A stretch of 64,000 nucleotides of DNA, taken from Rathayibacter sp. VKM Ac-2760. Lineage in GTDB: Bacteria > Actinomycetota > Actinomycetes > Actinomycetales > Microbacteriaceae. The stretch is taken from contig NZ_CP047174.1 of NCBI RefSeq assembly GCF_009834185.1, forward strand, positions 62,001 through 126,000, written 5' to 3'. This document shows, one piece after another, positions 24,852-33,285 of the stretch. The position numbers and the translations under genes were made by a program. Below the pieces are notes generated by a model. That model was given only the letters and a program-made list of their open reading frames with translations. It was not told the DNA's origin and did not search any database. Position 1 is the stretch's first letter. Every line of letters begins with the position of its first letter.

Positions 24852-26182
24852 CAGCTCGCGGCGCCCAAGCGGTTGCTGGCCTCGTTGAGCTCGGACTGCC
24901 ACTCGTCGACGCTGAGGTCGCCGGAGATGATCGAGTTCGCGGAGTCGAGCAGCGTCGTCTTGATGTCGACGCCCTCGACGGGGGCCGTGCTGGCGAAGCC
25001 GCCGACGAGGGCCTTCACGCCCGCGTCGGAGTAGACGGAGTAGAACTGCTTCGTGTCACCGTCGAGCGAGTCGGCGAGACCGGTGATCGGCTGGATCGCG
25101 TTGGAGGCGGCGAAGATCTGCGCCGCCTCGTCGGAGTAGAGGAAGGCCATGAAGTCCTTCGCTGTGTCCTTGTTCTCGGCGGCCGAGGGGATCCACGCGG
25201 ACTCGACCGAGGTGGTGATGTAGCGGTCGCCACCGGCCTCGACGGCGGGCAGCGGGGTCAGGCCCCAGGCGAAGCCGTCGGTACGCGGCGCGTCGGCCAT
25301 CTCGCCGACGATCCAGGTGCCGTTGGGCATGAAGAGGGTCGAGCCGTCGAGGATCGACTGCTGGTTCTTGGTGAAGTCCTGCTGGTTGGCGTAGCCGACG
25401 GTGGTCGGCGCGGCGTAGGAGAGCAGCTTCGCGGTGAGCTCGAGGGCCTCGCGGGCCTCGTCGGTCTCCCAGACGTCCTCCTTGTAGGTCATGACGTCGG
25501 TGTAGAAGTCCTCGCCGCCGACATCGGCCAGGAGCGAGAAGAAGTAGCCGTCGAGGTAGCCGGCGGTCGGGTAGGTGAAGAGCGAGAGACCCTCCGCCTT
25601 GGCCTGGTCGCCGAGGGCGAACAGCTCGTCCCAGGTCGTCGGGACGGCCCAGCCCTTCTCCTCGAGCAGGGCGGTGTCGTAGAAGAGACCGGTGGGCGAG
25701 TAGTACATCGGCATGAGGTAGGTCTTGCCGTCGCCGTACGGGTCGGTGTTGAGATTGCCGACGATGCCGTCGACGAGCTTGTCGCCCACGGTCACGTCCT
25801 CGCCGGGGATCGTCGTGGTGAGCACGTCGCTGACGTCCTCGAGCGCCTTGTCCTTGATCAGCGTCTCGGTGAGTCCGGCCTGGCGGCCCTGACCGAGGAC
25901 GACCAGGTCGGGGTAGTCGCCGGCCTGCATGTTCGGGGTCAGCTCGTCCTCGATGCTCTTGCTGGTCTGCACCTGGACGTCGACTCCGGGGTTGAGCTTC
26001 TCGTAGGCGGCGGCGACCTCGTCGTACATGTCGGCGCCGTAGCCGCCCTCGAGGGCGGCGATCTTCAGCACGCCGCCGGCGTCGCTGCCGGAAGCGGATC
26101 CGCTGTCACCGGCGCTGCAGCCGCTCAGGGCGATCGCGGAAGCGGCGACCAGGGCTGCCAGGCTCAGGGCTCGTTTCGTCAT
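24851..26182 (-). CDS. Sugar-binding lipoprotein of the ABC importer
   Basis: 443 residues from ATG 26182, ribosome site AGAAGGA. Lipoprotein signal MTKRALSLAALVAASAIALS with lipobox LSGC (C22). The remainder is a cluster-B solute-binding fold (VLKIAALEGGYGADMYDEVA, GDYPDLVVLGQG, FLYSDEAAQIFAAS). First gene of the import/catabolism block after the ROK repressor. Specificity-determining residues cannot be read by eye; the neighbours suggest a galactosyl-HexNAc disaccharide, possibly fucosylated. Confidence 0.9.
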   Translation of the reverse strand: MTKRALSLAALVAASAIALSGCSAGDSGSASGSDAGGVLKIAALEGGYGADMYDEVAAAYEKLNPGVDVQVQTSKSIEDELTPNMQAGDYPDLVVLGQGRQAGLTETLIKDKALEDVSDVLTTTIPGEDVTVGDKLVDGIVGNLNTDPYGDGKTYLMPMYYSPTGLFYDTALLEEKGWAVPTTWDELFALGDQAKAEGLSLFTYPTAGYLDGYFFSLLADVGGEDFYTDVMTYKEDVWETDEAREALELTAKLLSYAAPTTVGYANQQDFTKNQQSILDGSTLFMPNGTWIVGEMADAPRTDGFAWGLTPLPAVEAGGDRYITTSVESAWIPSAAENKDTAKDFMAFLYSDEAAQIFAASNAIQPITGLADSLDGDTKQFYSVYSDAGVKALVGGFASTAPVEGVDIKTTLLDSANSIISGDLSVDEWQSELNEASNRLGAAS

Positions 26183-26270
26183 TGTCAGGTGTCCTTCTGT
26201 GCGGGTTCGATGGGGGGAACTGTGGTGTGGAGGTGGTGCGGGAAGGTGCGGCGGAGAGCCGGACCGGGAG

Positions 26271-27407
26271 TCAGTAGAGGGCGAGCTGCTCGCGGAGCAG
26301 CTGGGCGCCCGCGCCCAGCAGCACGGCGTTCTCGCCGAGGAGGGAGGCCCTGATACGGACCTCGGGTCGGAAGGAGGACCGGGTGCGGGAGTGCACGGTC
26401 GCGGCGGCGGCGGCGAGCAGCGGACCCTCGACGAGAGCAGCGGGGCCGGCGATCACGATCTCGGACAGGTCGAGCATCCCGACCACGGGAGCGAGAGCGG
26501 CGCCGATCCGACCGCCGGCCGATCCGAGGATCTCGGCCGTCCGGGACGGGTCGCGGGCGATCTGCTCCTCCAGGACGACCGCGGCTGCGTAGGTCTCGAG
26601 GCAGCCGCTGTTCCCGCAGGTGCACGCTCGGCCGCCGTCCTCGACGACCACGTGGCCGATCTCGCCCGCCGCACTCGAAGGGCCGGTGTGCACGCGCCCC
26701 TCGATGAGGACACCGGCACCGACGCCGCTGGAGATCTGCAGCAGCACGAGCGTCTCGGCTCCGCCGCCGTAGCGCCGCTCGGCGAGGGCCGAGCTGTCGG
26801 CGTCGTTCTGGACGACGACGGGGAGTCCGGTGGCTTTCTCGAGCAGCGCCCGGAGCCGGACCGACCGCCAGCCGAGGCGGGGTGCCTCGGCGACGGTGCC
26901 GTCCGGCAGGACGGTGCCTTGGGTGCCGACCGCGATCCCGACGACCGTGGCGGTCGCCGCGTCGAGGAGCTCGAGGGCGGCGTCGATCACCCGGTCCACC
27001 GATTCGGTCGCGGTGCCGAGCTCTCGGACGACGGCCGTGCCGACGCCGCCGCGGAGGTCGACGAGCGCGGCGCGGACGTGCGTCGAGGAGGACAGGTCGA
27101 GGGCGACGACGCAGCGGCCCCCAGCGACCACGCCGAGCAAGGTGGCCGGCTTGCCGGCGCGGGACCCCGGCCGCTGGCCGACCTCCTCGACGATGCCGTC
27201 CTCGATCAGGTCGGCGATCAGGTCCGACACCGTCACCTTGGTCAGTCCGGTCAGCCGGCCGAGGTCGGCGCGGGACAGGCCGTCCTGCGCGAACAGCGTC
27301 CGGAGCACGAGGCCGCGGTTGTGGTGGCGGGTGTCGCGCTGATTGGCCTTCCGGCCCTGCGACGCCGAGGCGGAGTCGTCGGGTGCGAGAGTGAGCTCGG
27401 TCATCAT
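26271..27407 (-). CDS. ROK-family transcriptional repressor
   Basis: 378 residues from the first of two ATG codons at 27407, with a strong GAGGAGG 6-7 bases before. Residues 30-85 form a winged helix-turn-helix (LFAQDGLSRADLGRLTGLTK, then VSDLIADLIEDGIVEE), followed by the ROK domain with DLSSSTHVRAALVDL and the zinc motif CTCGNSGCLE. NagC/XylR-type proteins bind sugars or sugar phosphates and release operators. Located inside the operon between the secreted enzyme and the importer, it most likely controls this cluster with GlcNAc-6-P or a free sugar as signal (inference). The 71-base gap before it holds short GGTCGGCGG-type repeats but no clear promoter. Confidence 0.88.
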   Translation of the reverse strand: MMTELTLAPDDSASASQGRKANQRDTRHHNRGLVLRTLFAQDGLSRADLGRLTGLTKVTVSDLIADLIEDGIVEEVGQRPGSRAGKPATLLGVVAGGRCVVALDLSSSTHVRAALVDLRGGVGTAVVRELGTATESVDRVIDAALELLDAATATVVGIAVGTQGTVLPDGTVAEAPRLGWRSVRLRALLEKATGLPVVVQNDADSSALAERRYGGGAETLVLLQISSGVGAGVLIEGRVHTGPSSAAGEIGHVVVEDGGRACTCGNSGCLETYAAAVVLEEQIARDPSRTAEILGSAGGRIGAALAPVVGMLDLSEIVIAGPAALVEGPLLAAAAATVHSRTRSSFRPEVRIRASLLGENAVLLGAGAQLLREQLALY

Positions 27408-27478
27408 CAGATCCTCCTCGGTGTCGCAGGGTCGGTCGGCGGGTCAGCGGTCGGCGGGTCGGCTGTGGGCGGGTCGGA

Positions 27479-30400
27479 TCAGCGGACGAAGACGAGCGAA
27501 GCCGCGCTCTTCGAGGCCGCCGTGCTCGCGGTGCCGGAGTACGACGCCGTCAGCAGGTGCAGGCCCTTCGCCGACTTCGGCAGCGTGATCGTCACGGTCC
27601 CGTCGGCGGAGGTGATGGTCTGGGCGGTGACCTTCTTCCCCCAGTCGAGGACCGTGACGGTGCCGCCGGAGACCGGGGCGCCGTCCTTGGCGGTGACGGT
27701 GACCTTGTAGGTGATCGTCTTGCCGCGGACTGTCGCGGTCGCCTTCGTCGTGGTCGCGCTGGTCGCCACCGCGCCGGGCACGCTCACGGGAGCGCTGGTC
27801 GCCGAGGCGCTGGTGAGACCCGTCTTCGCGGCGGTGACGACGACCGTGATCGAGGTCCCCGCGTCCGCCTTGACGAGGCGGTAGCTCGACTTCGTCGCGT
27901 TCGGGATCGCCGTGCCGTTGCGCTGCCAGGAGTAGGAGAGCGCGACGCCCGCCTCGCTCCAGGTGCCCGCGGTGGCGCGGAGGGTGGAGCCGACCTTCGC
28001 CGTGCCGGTGATCGCGGGGGCGGTCACCGCAGTGATCTGCTGCGCCGGCGGCGTGTAGGCCGTGATCGCCGCCTGCAGCTCGCTCGTCGCGGTCTGAACC
28101 TTCGTGGGGGTGACCGTGGCGTTCCCGGTGCCGACGACGGTGCGGTTGGCGGAGTCGAGCACGGTCTGGGCCGCGTCGATCTTCGTCTTCAGTGCCGTGT
28201 ACTCCGGGGTCGTGGCGACGGGGATCGCTCGGGCCTTCGTGAGTGCCGCCTCGAGGTCGGTCGTGTCGACGATGGTCAGTCGCACGTCGCGGGTGGCGCC
28301 CGAGGCGAACTCGAAGCGCAGTCCCGACTCGCCGACGATGCGGCCCGCGAGGAAGGTCTTCGAGAGGGCGATCGTCGTGGTGGCGCCGGCGGTCGTGGCG
28401 GTGTAGTCGGTGCCGGCGGTGAGGCTGCCGAGCACGTTGCCCTCGGGGCCGACGTAGCGCAGCGTCGAGAGGGTGTCGCCGTCGAGGGCGACGTCGTAGG
28501 TGACGGTGTTGCCGGGCAGGGACGCCGCTGAGGCGTTCTTGTCGAAGGCGCCCGCCGCGGGGGTGACCTGCGGGTCGGCCGAGACCGGAGTGGTCGGGCC
28601 GAAGACGCGGATCTCGGTCATCGAGGGCGAGTACTGCTCCCCCGCGACCTTCGCGGTGATCGAGAGGCGGAGCCTGCTCGAGGTGACGTCGCCGAAGCCG
28701 GTGATCGTCTTCGTCGAGCCGACACCGTCGGTGCGGGAGGCGAAGGTGCTCCACGAGGAGGTCGCGGCGTCCCACTTCTGCAGGTCGTAGTCCTGGATGC
28801 GCGGGCCGGTCCCGGAGTCGAGGAACTCGGAGAGCTGGACCTCGGAGAAGACGGTGTCCTTCCCGAAGTCGAGGTCGACGGTCAGCGGGTAGGTCGCGTC
28901 GTCGGCGGCGGCCCAGCGAGTGGACGTGTCGCCGTCGACGAGCTTCGACGCGTTGAGCGAGAAGTTCTGGTGCGGGTTGGTCGAGCTCGCGGTGGCGGTG
29001 GCGCCGAGCGCGAGGTTGGTGCGGGTGTCGATCCCCTCGTTCTCGATCGGGTCCGTATCGACCGGCGAGGTGACCTGGGTGCCGATCGTCTTCTCCTGGA
29101 TGCCGATGTCGGGTGCGGCGCCGTAGTAGACGTCGGTGCCGAAGAAGTCCTCGTCACCGACGTGGACGTTGTAGCGACCGGCGTCGATCAGCGGCGAGTC
29201 GTCGGCGACCTGGAACTTCGCGGCGGAGGTGAGGATGTTCTTCACGCCGGCGCGGGTCGAGTAGGAGGAGACGGGCGAGACGAACTTCGGATCCGCCGTC
29301 ACCTTGCCCTTGTCGGCGGGCTCCTGCGGGGAGTGCGTTCCCGAGGCCTCGAACATCGCGTTGTTCGAGAAGCGGGCGTTGTCGAGCGCGCCGGCCTTGC
29401 GGAACCAGGTGGTGGGCGTGGTCGTCGAGGTGTTGTAGAAGACGTTGTTGAGGAAGTAGACAGGGCTCTTGAAGACCTCGTCGTGGACCTGGTGCAGCGC
29501 CGCGCCGTCGTAGACGAAGACGTTGTTGGTGAAGTAGGTCGGCGAGTAGTTCGTCGAGAGCATGTTCTTCACGAGCACGCCGTTGTCGTTCACGCTGAGG
29601 TTGTAGCGGGCGACGGAGTTCGAGCTGTTGCCCATGTAGGACATCCACCCGCCCTTGTTGTCGTGCGTGTAGTTGTACTCGTAGGTCACATTGAAGTTGG
29701 TAAACTCCAGGTCGAGCGGGGTGGCGTCGTACTCGTTCGCCGGCCCGTCGTAGACCTCGTTGTAGCGCATGACCGAGTCGGCACCGGCCCAGAGGTAGAG
29801 GCCGGCCGAGACCTGGTTGTAGCGGCGGAGGAAGCCGTTGACCTCGTTGTACTCGACGACCATGTCCTTGGTGTTCGCGAGCTGGATCGCGCCCTGGCCG
29901 GTGTCGGCGGCGTAGTTGTGGCCGATGTAGACGTCGCGGCTGTAGAGGTCGCGGTCGCGGACCCACGCCTGCTCCCAGCCCTCGTGGTACTTGCCGGTCG
30001 AGTCGGTCTGACCCTGGGCGTCGCCGAACCAGTTGAACGCGAACTGCACCGCGTGCAGCTCGACCTTCGTGAAGGTGTTGTCCTCGATGCGGACGTCCTG
30101 GAAGTGGTGTCCGCCGGTGCCGTACTCGGTGTACTGCTTCGAGCCGAAGACCTGGAAGTTGATGCCGCCGTAGTGGATCCGCTGCCAGGTGCTCGGGCCG
30201 TCGATGTCGTGCACGTCGAGGCCGGAGAGGCGGAAGTAGTCCATCACGGAGTCGTCGCCGACGAGCTTGTCGGCGTTGATCGAGATGCTGACGCCGTCGC
30301 GGACGATCGAGCCGGTGGTGATGTCGGTGGCGAAATCGTCGTCGTTGCTGAGCGAGAGGTTGTGGATCTCCCAGTACTGCTGGTTGCGCAGGCTGATCGC

Positions 30401-30877
30401 GCCGGTGAGGCCGACGGTCTCGGGGTTCTTGGTCTGCGTGCCGCTGAGGAAGGGGCTGGCGACCTTGCCGTTGGTGGCGATCGACGGCTTCACCGCGGAG
30501 TCGCCGTAGACGTCGATGACAATGGGGCGGCCGGCGGCGCCGGAGCCCTTGGGCAGCAGCTGCTGGTCGTTCCAGGTCTCGCCCGCCTTGAGCAGGATGC
30601 GGTCGCCGGCACCGAAGGTGATCGTGCTCGCCTTGGCGAGGGACTTCCACGCGGTGGCCGCCGAGGTTCCGGCGGCGGCGTCGCTGCCGGCCGTCGCGTC
30701 GAGGAAGTAGTCGGTGCCGCCGACGCTGTTGGCGGTGTTGCCCGCCCAGCCTGTCGAGGGTTCCGCGGCGGTCGCCGCGGGGGCGCCGGCGAGGCAGCCG
30801 AGGGCTACCAGCGCCGCGGTGCCGAGGGCGGCGAGGGCGAGCGGGAGCCGCCTCGACGCTCCGGAGGGTCGGATCAT
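27479..30877 (-). CDS. Secreted multidomain beta-helix enzyme, probable GH136 lacto-N-biosidase (LnbX-like)
   Basis: 1132 residues from ATG 30877 (GAAGGA 8 bases before), four bases after the chaperone-like gene. Signal peptide 1-38 (cleavage near ATA-A). Residues about 50-590: right-handed beta-helix with NDQQLLPKGSGAAGRPIVID, IQLANTKDMVVEYNEVNGF and the acidic YDGPANEYDATPLDLE. Then an F5/8-type C (CBM32-like) domain (about 605-750), an X2-like sandwich, a FIVAR-like three-helix domain (about 865-940) and two Ig-like domains to the end. No LPXTG or anchor is seen. LnbX of Bifidobacterium longum (GH136) is a large secreted beta-helix enzyme with binding modules and needs the chaperone LnbY; the adjoining genes repeat that layout next to GH112. 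The beta-helix alone would not settle the family. Confidence 0.6.
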   Translation of the reverse strand: MIRPSGASRRLPLALAALGTAALVALGCLAGAPAATAAEPSTGWAGNTANSVGGTDYFLDATAGSDAAAGTSAATAWKSLAKASTITFGAGDRILLKAGETWNDQQLLPKGSGAAGRPIVIDVYGDSAVKPSIATNGKVASPFLSGTQTKNPETVGLTGAISLRNQQYWEIHNLSLSNDDDFATDITTGSIVRDGVSISINADKLVGDDSVMDYFRLSGLDVHDIDGPSTWQRIHYGGINFQVFGSKQYTEYGTGGHHFQDVRIEDNTFTKVELHAVQFAFNWFGDAQGQTDSTGKYHEGWEQAWVRDRDLYSRDVYIGHNYAADTGQGAIQLANTKDMVVEYNEVNGFLRRYNQVSAGLYLWAGADSVMRYNEVYDGPANEYDATPLDLEFTNFNVTYEYNYTHDNKGGWMSYMGNSSNSVARYNLSVNDNGVLVKNMLSTNYSPTYFTNNVFVYDGAALHQVHDEVFKSPVYFLNNVFYNTSTTTPTTWFRKAGALDNARFSNNAMFEASGTHSPQEPADKGKVTADPKFVSPVSSYSTRAGVKNILTSAAKFQVADDSPLIDAGRYNVHVGDEDFFGTDVYYGAAPDIGIQEKTIGTQVTSPVDTDPIENEGIDTRTNLALGATATASSTNPHQNFSLNASKLVDGDTSTRWAAADDATYPLTVDLDFGKDTVFSEVQLSEFLDSGTGPRIQDYDLQKWDAATSSWSTFASRTDGVGSTKTITGFGDVTSSRLRLSITAKVAGEQYSPSMTEIRVFGPTTPVSADPQVTPAAGAFDKNASAASLPGNTVTYDVALDGDTLSTLRYVGPEGNVLGSLTAGTDYTATTAGATTTIALSKTFLAGRIVGESGLRFEFASGATRDVRLTIVDTTDLEAALTKARAIPVATTPEYTALKTKIDAAQTVLDSANRTVVGTGNATVTPTKVQTATSELQAAITAYTPPAQQITAVTAPAITGTAKVGSTLRATAGTWSEAGVALSYSWQRNGTAIPNATKSSYRLVKADAGTSITVVVTAAKTGLTSASATSAPVSVPGAVATSATTTKATATVRGKTITYKVTVTAKDGAPVSGGTVTVLDWGKKVTAQTITSADGTVTITLPKSAKGLHLLTASYSGTASTAASKSAASLVFVR

Positions 30878-30881
30878 GGGT

Positions 30882-31937
30882 CTAGTCCTTCGGTTCGATG
30901 GTCGAGAGGAGCGCGTCGTCCGTGACGGGCGACGCGGCGGAGACGAGGTCGTCGAGGTAGCCGTCGAGACGGTCCGAGACGACCACCGACCGGATCCGGT
31001 CGGCGTAGAGCTCGAAGGCGGCATCGGAGTCGACCGATGACGAGACGAGCTGGTAGAGGTGGATCGCCCCGTCGGCGACGAGGGGAGCGGAGGTCTCCCC
31101 CGCGTCGAGCTCCTGCACCGAGGCGACGGCCTCGGCTGCGGGCGAGCCGGCGGGCAGATCGGCGGCGCCGTCGAACACGGCCTCGGTCGCGGCGACGCCG
31201 CAGGAGGACTCGACGGCGGCGAGGGAGGCGGGCGCGTCGGCCAGCGAGGCGGAGCAGCCGGTCTCGTCTGCGGCCTCGACGGGAAGGCGCAGCGAGCGGA
31301 TCGTCCAGCTGGTCGCCTGCGCCGCCCAGTCGGAGCGGTTCGCGTCGAAGTACGCACGGACGTCGGCGTCGGTGACCTGCAGCGGTCCGCCCTCGCGGGA
31401 GAGCAGGTCGGTGAGCTCGGTGCGCAGCAGGGTGACGGTGCGCGAGTAGTACTCCGACTCCGAGAACTCCGTGGTCCCGTAGACGATCTCGCCCGCGGCC
31501 AGCGCCTGCGCTCGGGAGCCGTTCTCCTGCTCGAGCGAGCGGAGGAAGCCGTCGTAGTCGTCGAAGGCGATCAGCCCGTTCTCCGCGGCCAGCCCGAAGA
31601 GCTGCGCATCGCGCAGCGACTGCTGGAGGGCCCGCTCGCGGAGCTCCTGGTCGGCGTCGGCCGCCGGGAGCCGGCCCGAGCTCACCGCGTTCTCGACGCC
31701 GCCGCCGAGCAGCCCCATGTGGAAGCGGATCTCGTCGGCCGAGATCTCGCGGCCGTCGACGACGGAGACGGGGCGGTCCGCGTGCACGACGATCGCGGTG
31801 GTGGCGACAGCGGCGGCGGCGATCGCGGCGAGGCCGAGGACGCTCACGGCGATCAGGGTGGAGCGGCGGTGCCGTTCGGGGCGGGCGGATCCGGGACGGG
31901 CGGGGCGGGTGGAGCCGGGGCGGTGCGAGTGCGGCAC
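30882..31937 (-). CDS. Exported PpiC/SurA-like chaperone, LnbY-like
   Basis: 351 residues from GTG 31937, chosen for GAGAGGAGAG just upstream; the longer frame to 31988 overlaps that site. A membrane anchor or signal at residues 26-52 (LIAVSVLGLAAIAAAAVATT). Next come a SurA/foldase-like N domain (VVDGREISADEIRFHMGLLG, then QSLRDAQLFGLAAENGL) and a parvulin-like C region with Cys pair (TGCSA, ESSCG). It ends four bases before the beta-helix gene. In Bifidobacterium and Eubacterium GH136 systems a dedicated chaperone of this type is needed for folding the enzyme; that parallel is the main basis for the name. A general PrsA-like role is the alternative. Confidence 0.65.
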   Translation of the reverse strand: MPHSHRPGSTRPARPGSARPERHRRSTLIAVSVLGLAAIAAAAVATTAIVVHADRPVSVVDGREISADEIRFHMGLLGGGVENAVSSGRLPAADADQELRERALQQSLRDAQLFGLAAENGLIAFDDYDGFLRSLEQENGSRAQALAAGEIVYGTTEFSESEYYSRTVTLLRTELTDLLSREGGPLQVTDADVRAYFDANRSDWAAQATSWTIRSLRLPVEAADETGCSASLADAPASLAAVESSCGVAATEAVFDGAADLPAGSPAAEAVASVQELDAGETSAPLVADGAIHLYQLVSSSVDSDAAFELYADRIRSVVVSDRLDGYLDDLVSAASPVTDDALLSTIEPKD

Positions 31938-31977
31938 GTGCTCTCCTCTCGGGCATCGACATCGGTGCGGTGTCGAA

Positions 31978-32007
31978 AGTATGGGCACCTAACTAACCCC
32001 GCCACAA
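31978..32007 (-). promoter_or_regulatory. Candidate promoter of the leftward glycan operon
   Basis: On the minus strand TTGTGG (32007-32002) and CATACT (31983-31978) are 18 bases apart, about 40 bases upstream of the GTG at 31937. Spacing suits a housekeeping sigma factor. Assigned by eye only. Confidence 0.35.
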
Positions 32008-32020
32008 GCGCGGAGGCGAT

Positions 32021-32056
32021 ATTCGATGTCACCGTTTTGTCACGAATACATCGGAT
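32021..32056. promoter_or_regulatory. Candidate operator, inverted ATTCGATGT repeat
   Basis: ATTCGATGT (32021-32029) and ACATCGGAT (32048-32056) are an inverted pair with one mismatch and an 18-base centre, in the divergent region between the glycan operon and the fucose genes. The half-site ACATCGAAT recurs exactly at 36319-36327 in the promoter of the second fucose operon, so a shared regulator, probably the GntR protein of 35475-36218, is suggested. Confidence 0.4.
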
Positions 32057-32166
32057 CAATCTGGCGGAGGTACATCTAAACAACGCTTGTCGGGCACAAA
32101 TCGTGTCGAAACGGTCTGCTATGGTCCGATGACTCTCTCGACCGGAGGAGTTGCGAAAGGAGCACG

Positions 32167-33285
32167 ATGCACACGGCCGACACCCCCGCGGACGTCGTCG
32201 AGGCGGCCTCCACCCGCGTCGCGAGCACCGGAGCCGACCGCCCTCAGCGGTCCGGACGGAGCCGGAGCGGCCCGAGGAGCACAGTCGCAGACCTGCGTCT
32301 GGGCTCCCTCTCCTTCGGCGGCGCGCAGCTCGGCAACCTGTACCGGGAGACGACCGACGACGAGGCCCGCGGAGCCGTCCATCGCGCTCTCGCCCGTGGC
32401 ATCCGGACCTACGACACGGCCCCGCACTACGGACTCGGCCTCTCCGAGCACCGGCTCGGCGCGGCGCTGGCGGGAGCACCCCGGGAGACGGTCGTCGTCT
32501 CGACGAAGGTCGGCCGGCTGCTCGAGCCCCGCTCCGCCCCGGTCGGCACCCTCGACGACGAGGGCTTCGCCGTGCCGGCCGTCCTTCGCCGTCGGCGCGA
32601 CTACTCCCGCGACGGCGTCCTCCGCTCGATCGAGGCGAGCCTGCAGCGCCTGGCGCTCGACCGGCTCGACATCGTCTACGTCCACGACCCCGACGATCAC
32701 ATCGAGGAGACGCTCGACGCCGCCCTGCCCGCGCTGATCGCACTGCGCGAGGAGGGGGTCATCGGCGCCGTCGGAGTCGGGATGAACCAGTCCGCCGCAC
32801 CGGCGCGCTTCGTCCGCGAGAGCGACCTCGACCTCGTGATGCTGGCCGGCCGCTACACGCTGCTCGACCAGAGCGCGCTGCACGATCTGCTCCCCGTGGC
32901 ACTCGAGCGCGGTGTCGGGATCGTCGCCGCCGGCGTCTACAACTCCGGCCTGCTCTCGCACGGCCGCCCCGCGGCCGACGCCCGCTTCGACTACGCCGCC
33001 GCACCGGACGCGATGATCGCCCGGGCGAACGCGATCGCCGACGTCTGCGAGCGGCACGGATCGACCCTTCCGGACGCGGCCGCCGCCTTCCCGCTGACCC
33101 ACCCCGCCGTCGCCTCCGTCGTCCTCGGCATGCGCACGGCCGAGCAGGTCTCCTCGAACGTCGCGCGCTTCACCGCCGCTCCCCCGCCCGCGCTCTGGGC
33201 CGAGCTCCTCGAGCTCGGCCTCCTCGAGCGCGGCACTCCGATCCGGGTTCCGTCCGGCCCCTCCTCCGAAAGGCACTCCTCATGA
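32167..33285 (+). CDS. Aldo/keto reductase, probable L-fucose 1-dehydrogenase
   Basis: 372 residues from ATG 32167, ribosome site AAAGGAG. After a Ser/Arg-rich 38-residue leader the AKR barrel begins (LRLGSLSFGGAQLGNL). The catalytic set is visible: D83 and Y88 in YDTAPHYGLGLSE, K114 in VVVSTKVGRL, H173 in IVYVHDPDD. The subgroup contains D-threo-aldose/L-fucose dehydrogenases that oxidise L-fucose to L-fucono-lactone with NAD(P)+. First gene of the rightward fucose operon; its stop overlaps the dehydratase start by 4 bp. The operon partners fix L-fucose as the likely substrate. Confidence 0.85.
   Translation: MHTADTPADVVEAASTRVASTGADRPQRSGRSRSGPRSTVADLRLGSLSFGGAQLGNLYRETTDDEARGAVHRALARGIRTYDTAPHYGLGLSEHRLGAALAGAPRETVVVSTKVGRLLEPRSAPVGTLDDEGFAVPAVLRRRRDYSRDGVLRSIEASLQRLALDRLDIVYVHDPDDHIEETLDAALPALIALREEGVIGAVGVGMNQSAAPARFVRESDLDLVMLAGRYTLLDQSALHDLLPVALERGVGIVAAGVYNSGLLSHGRPAADARFDYAAAPDAMIARANAIADVCERHGSTLPDAAAAFPLTHPAVASVVLGMRTAEQVSSNVARFTAAPPPALWAELLELGLLERGTPIRVPSGPSSERHSS

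Noticed and set aside
28970..30925. Very long plus-strand open frame (over 600 codons) opposite the beta-helix gene.
   Set aside because: Antisense shadow of a high-GC gene: Val/Asp/Arg/Gly-rich, no domain, no ribosome site. The same holds for the long frames opposite the GH112, GH29 and uvrB genes.
27479..31357. Extension of the beta-helix ORF upstream to 31357 (1292 codons).
   Set aside because: The extra part overlaps the chaperone-like gene in another frame and is Pro/Ser/Arg-rich; the signal peptide begins at 30877 with a ribosome site.
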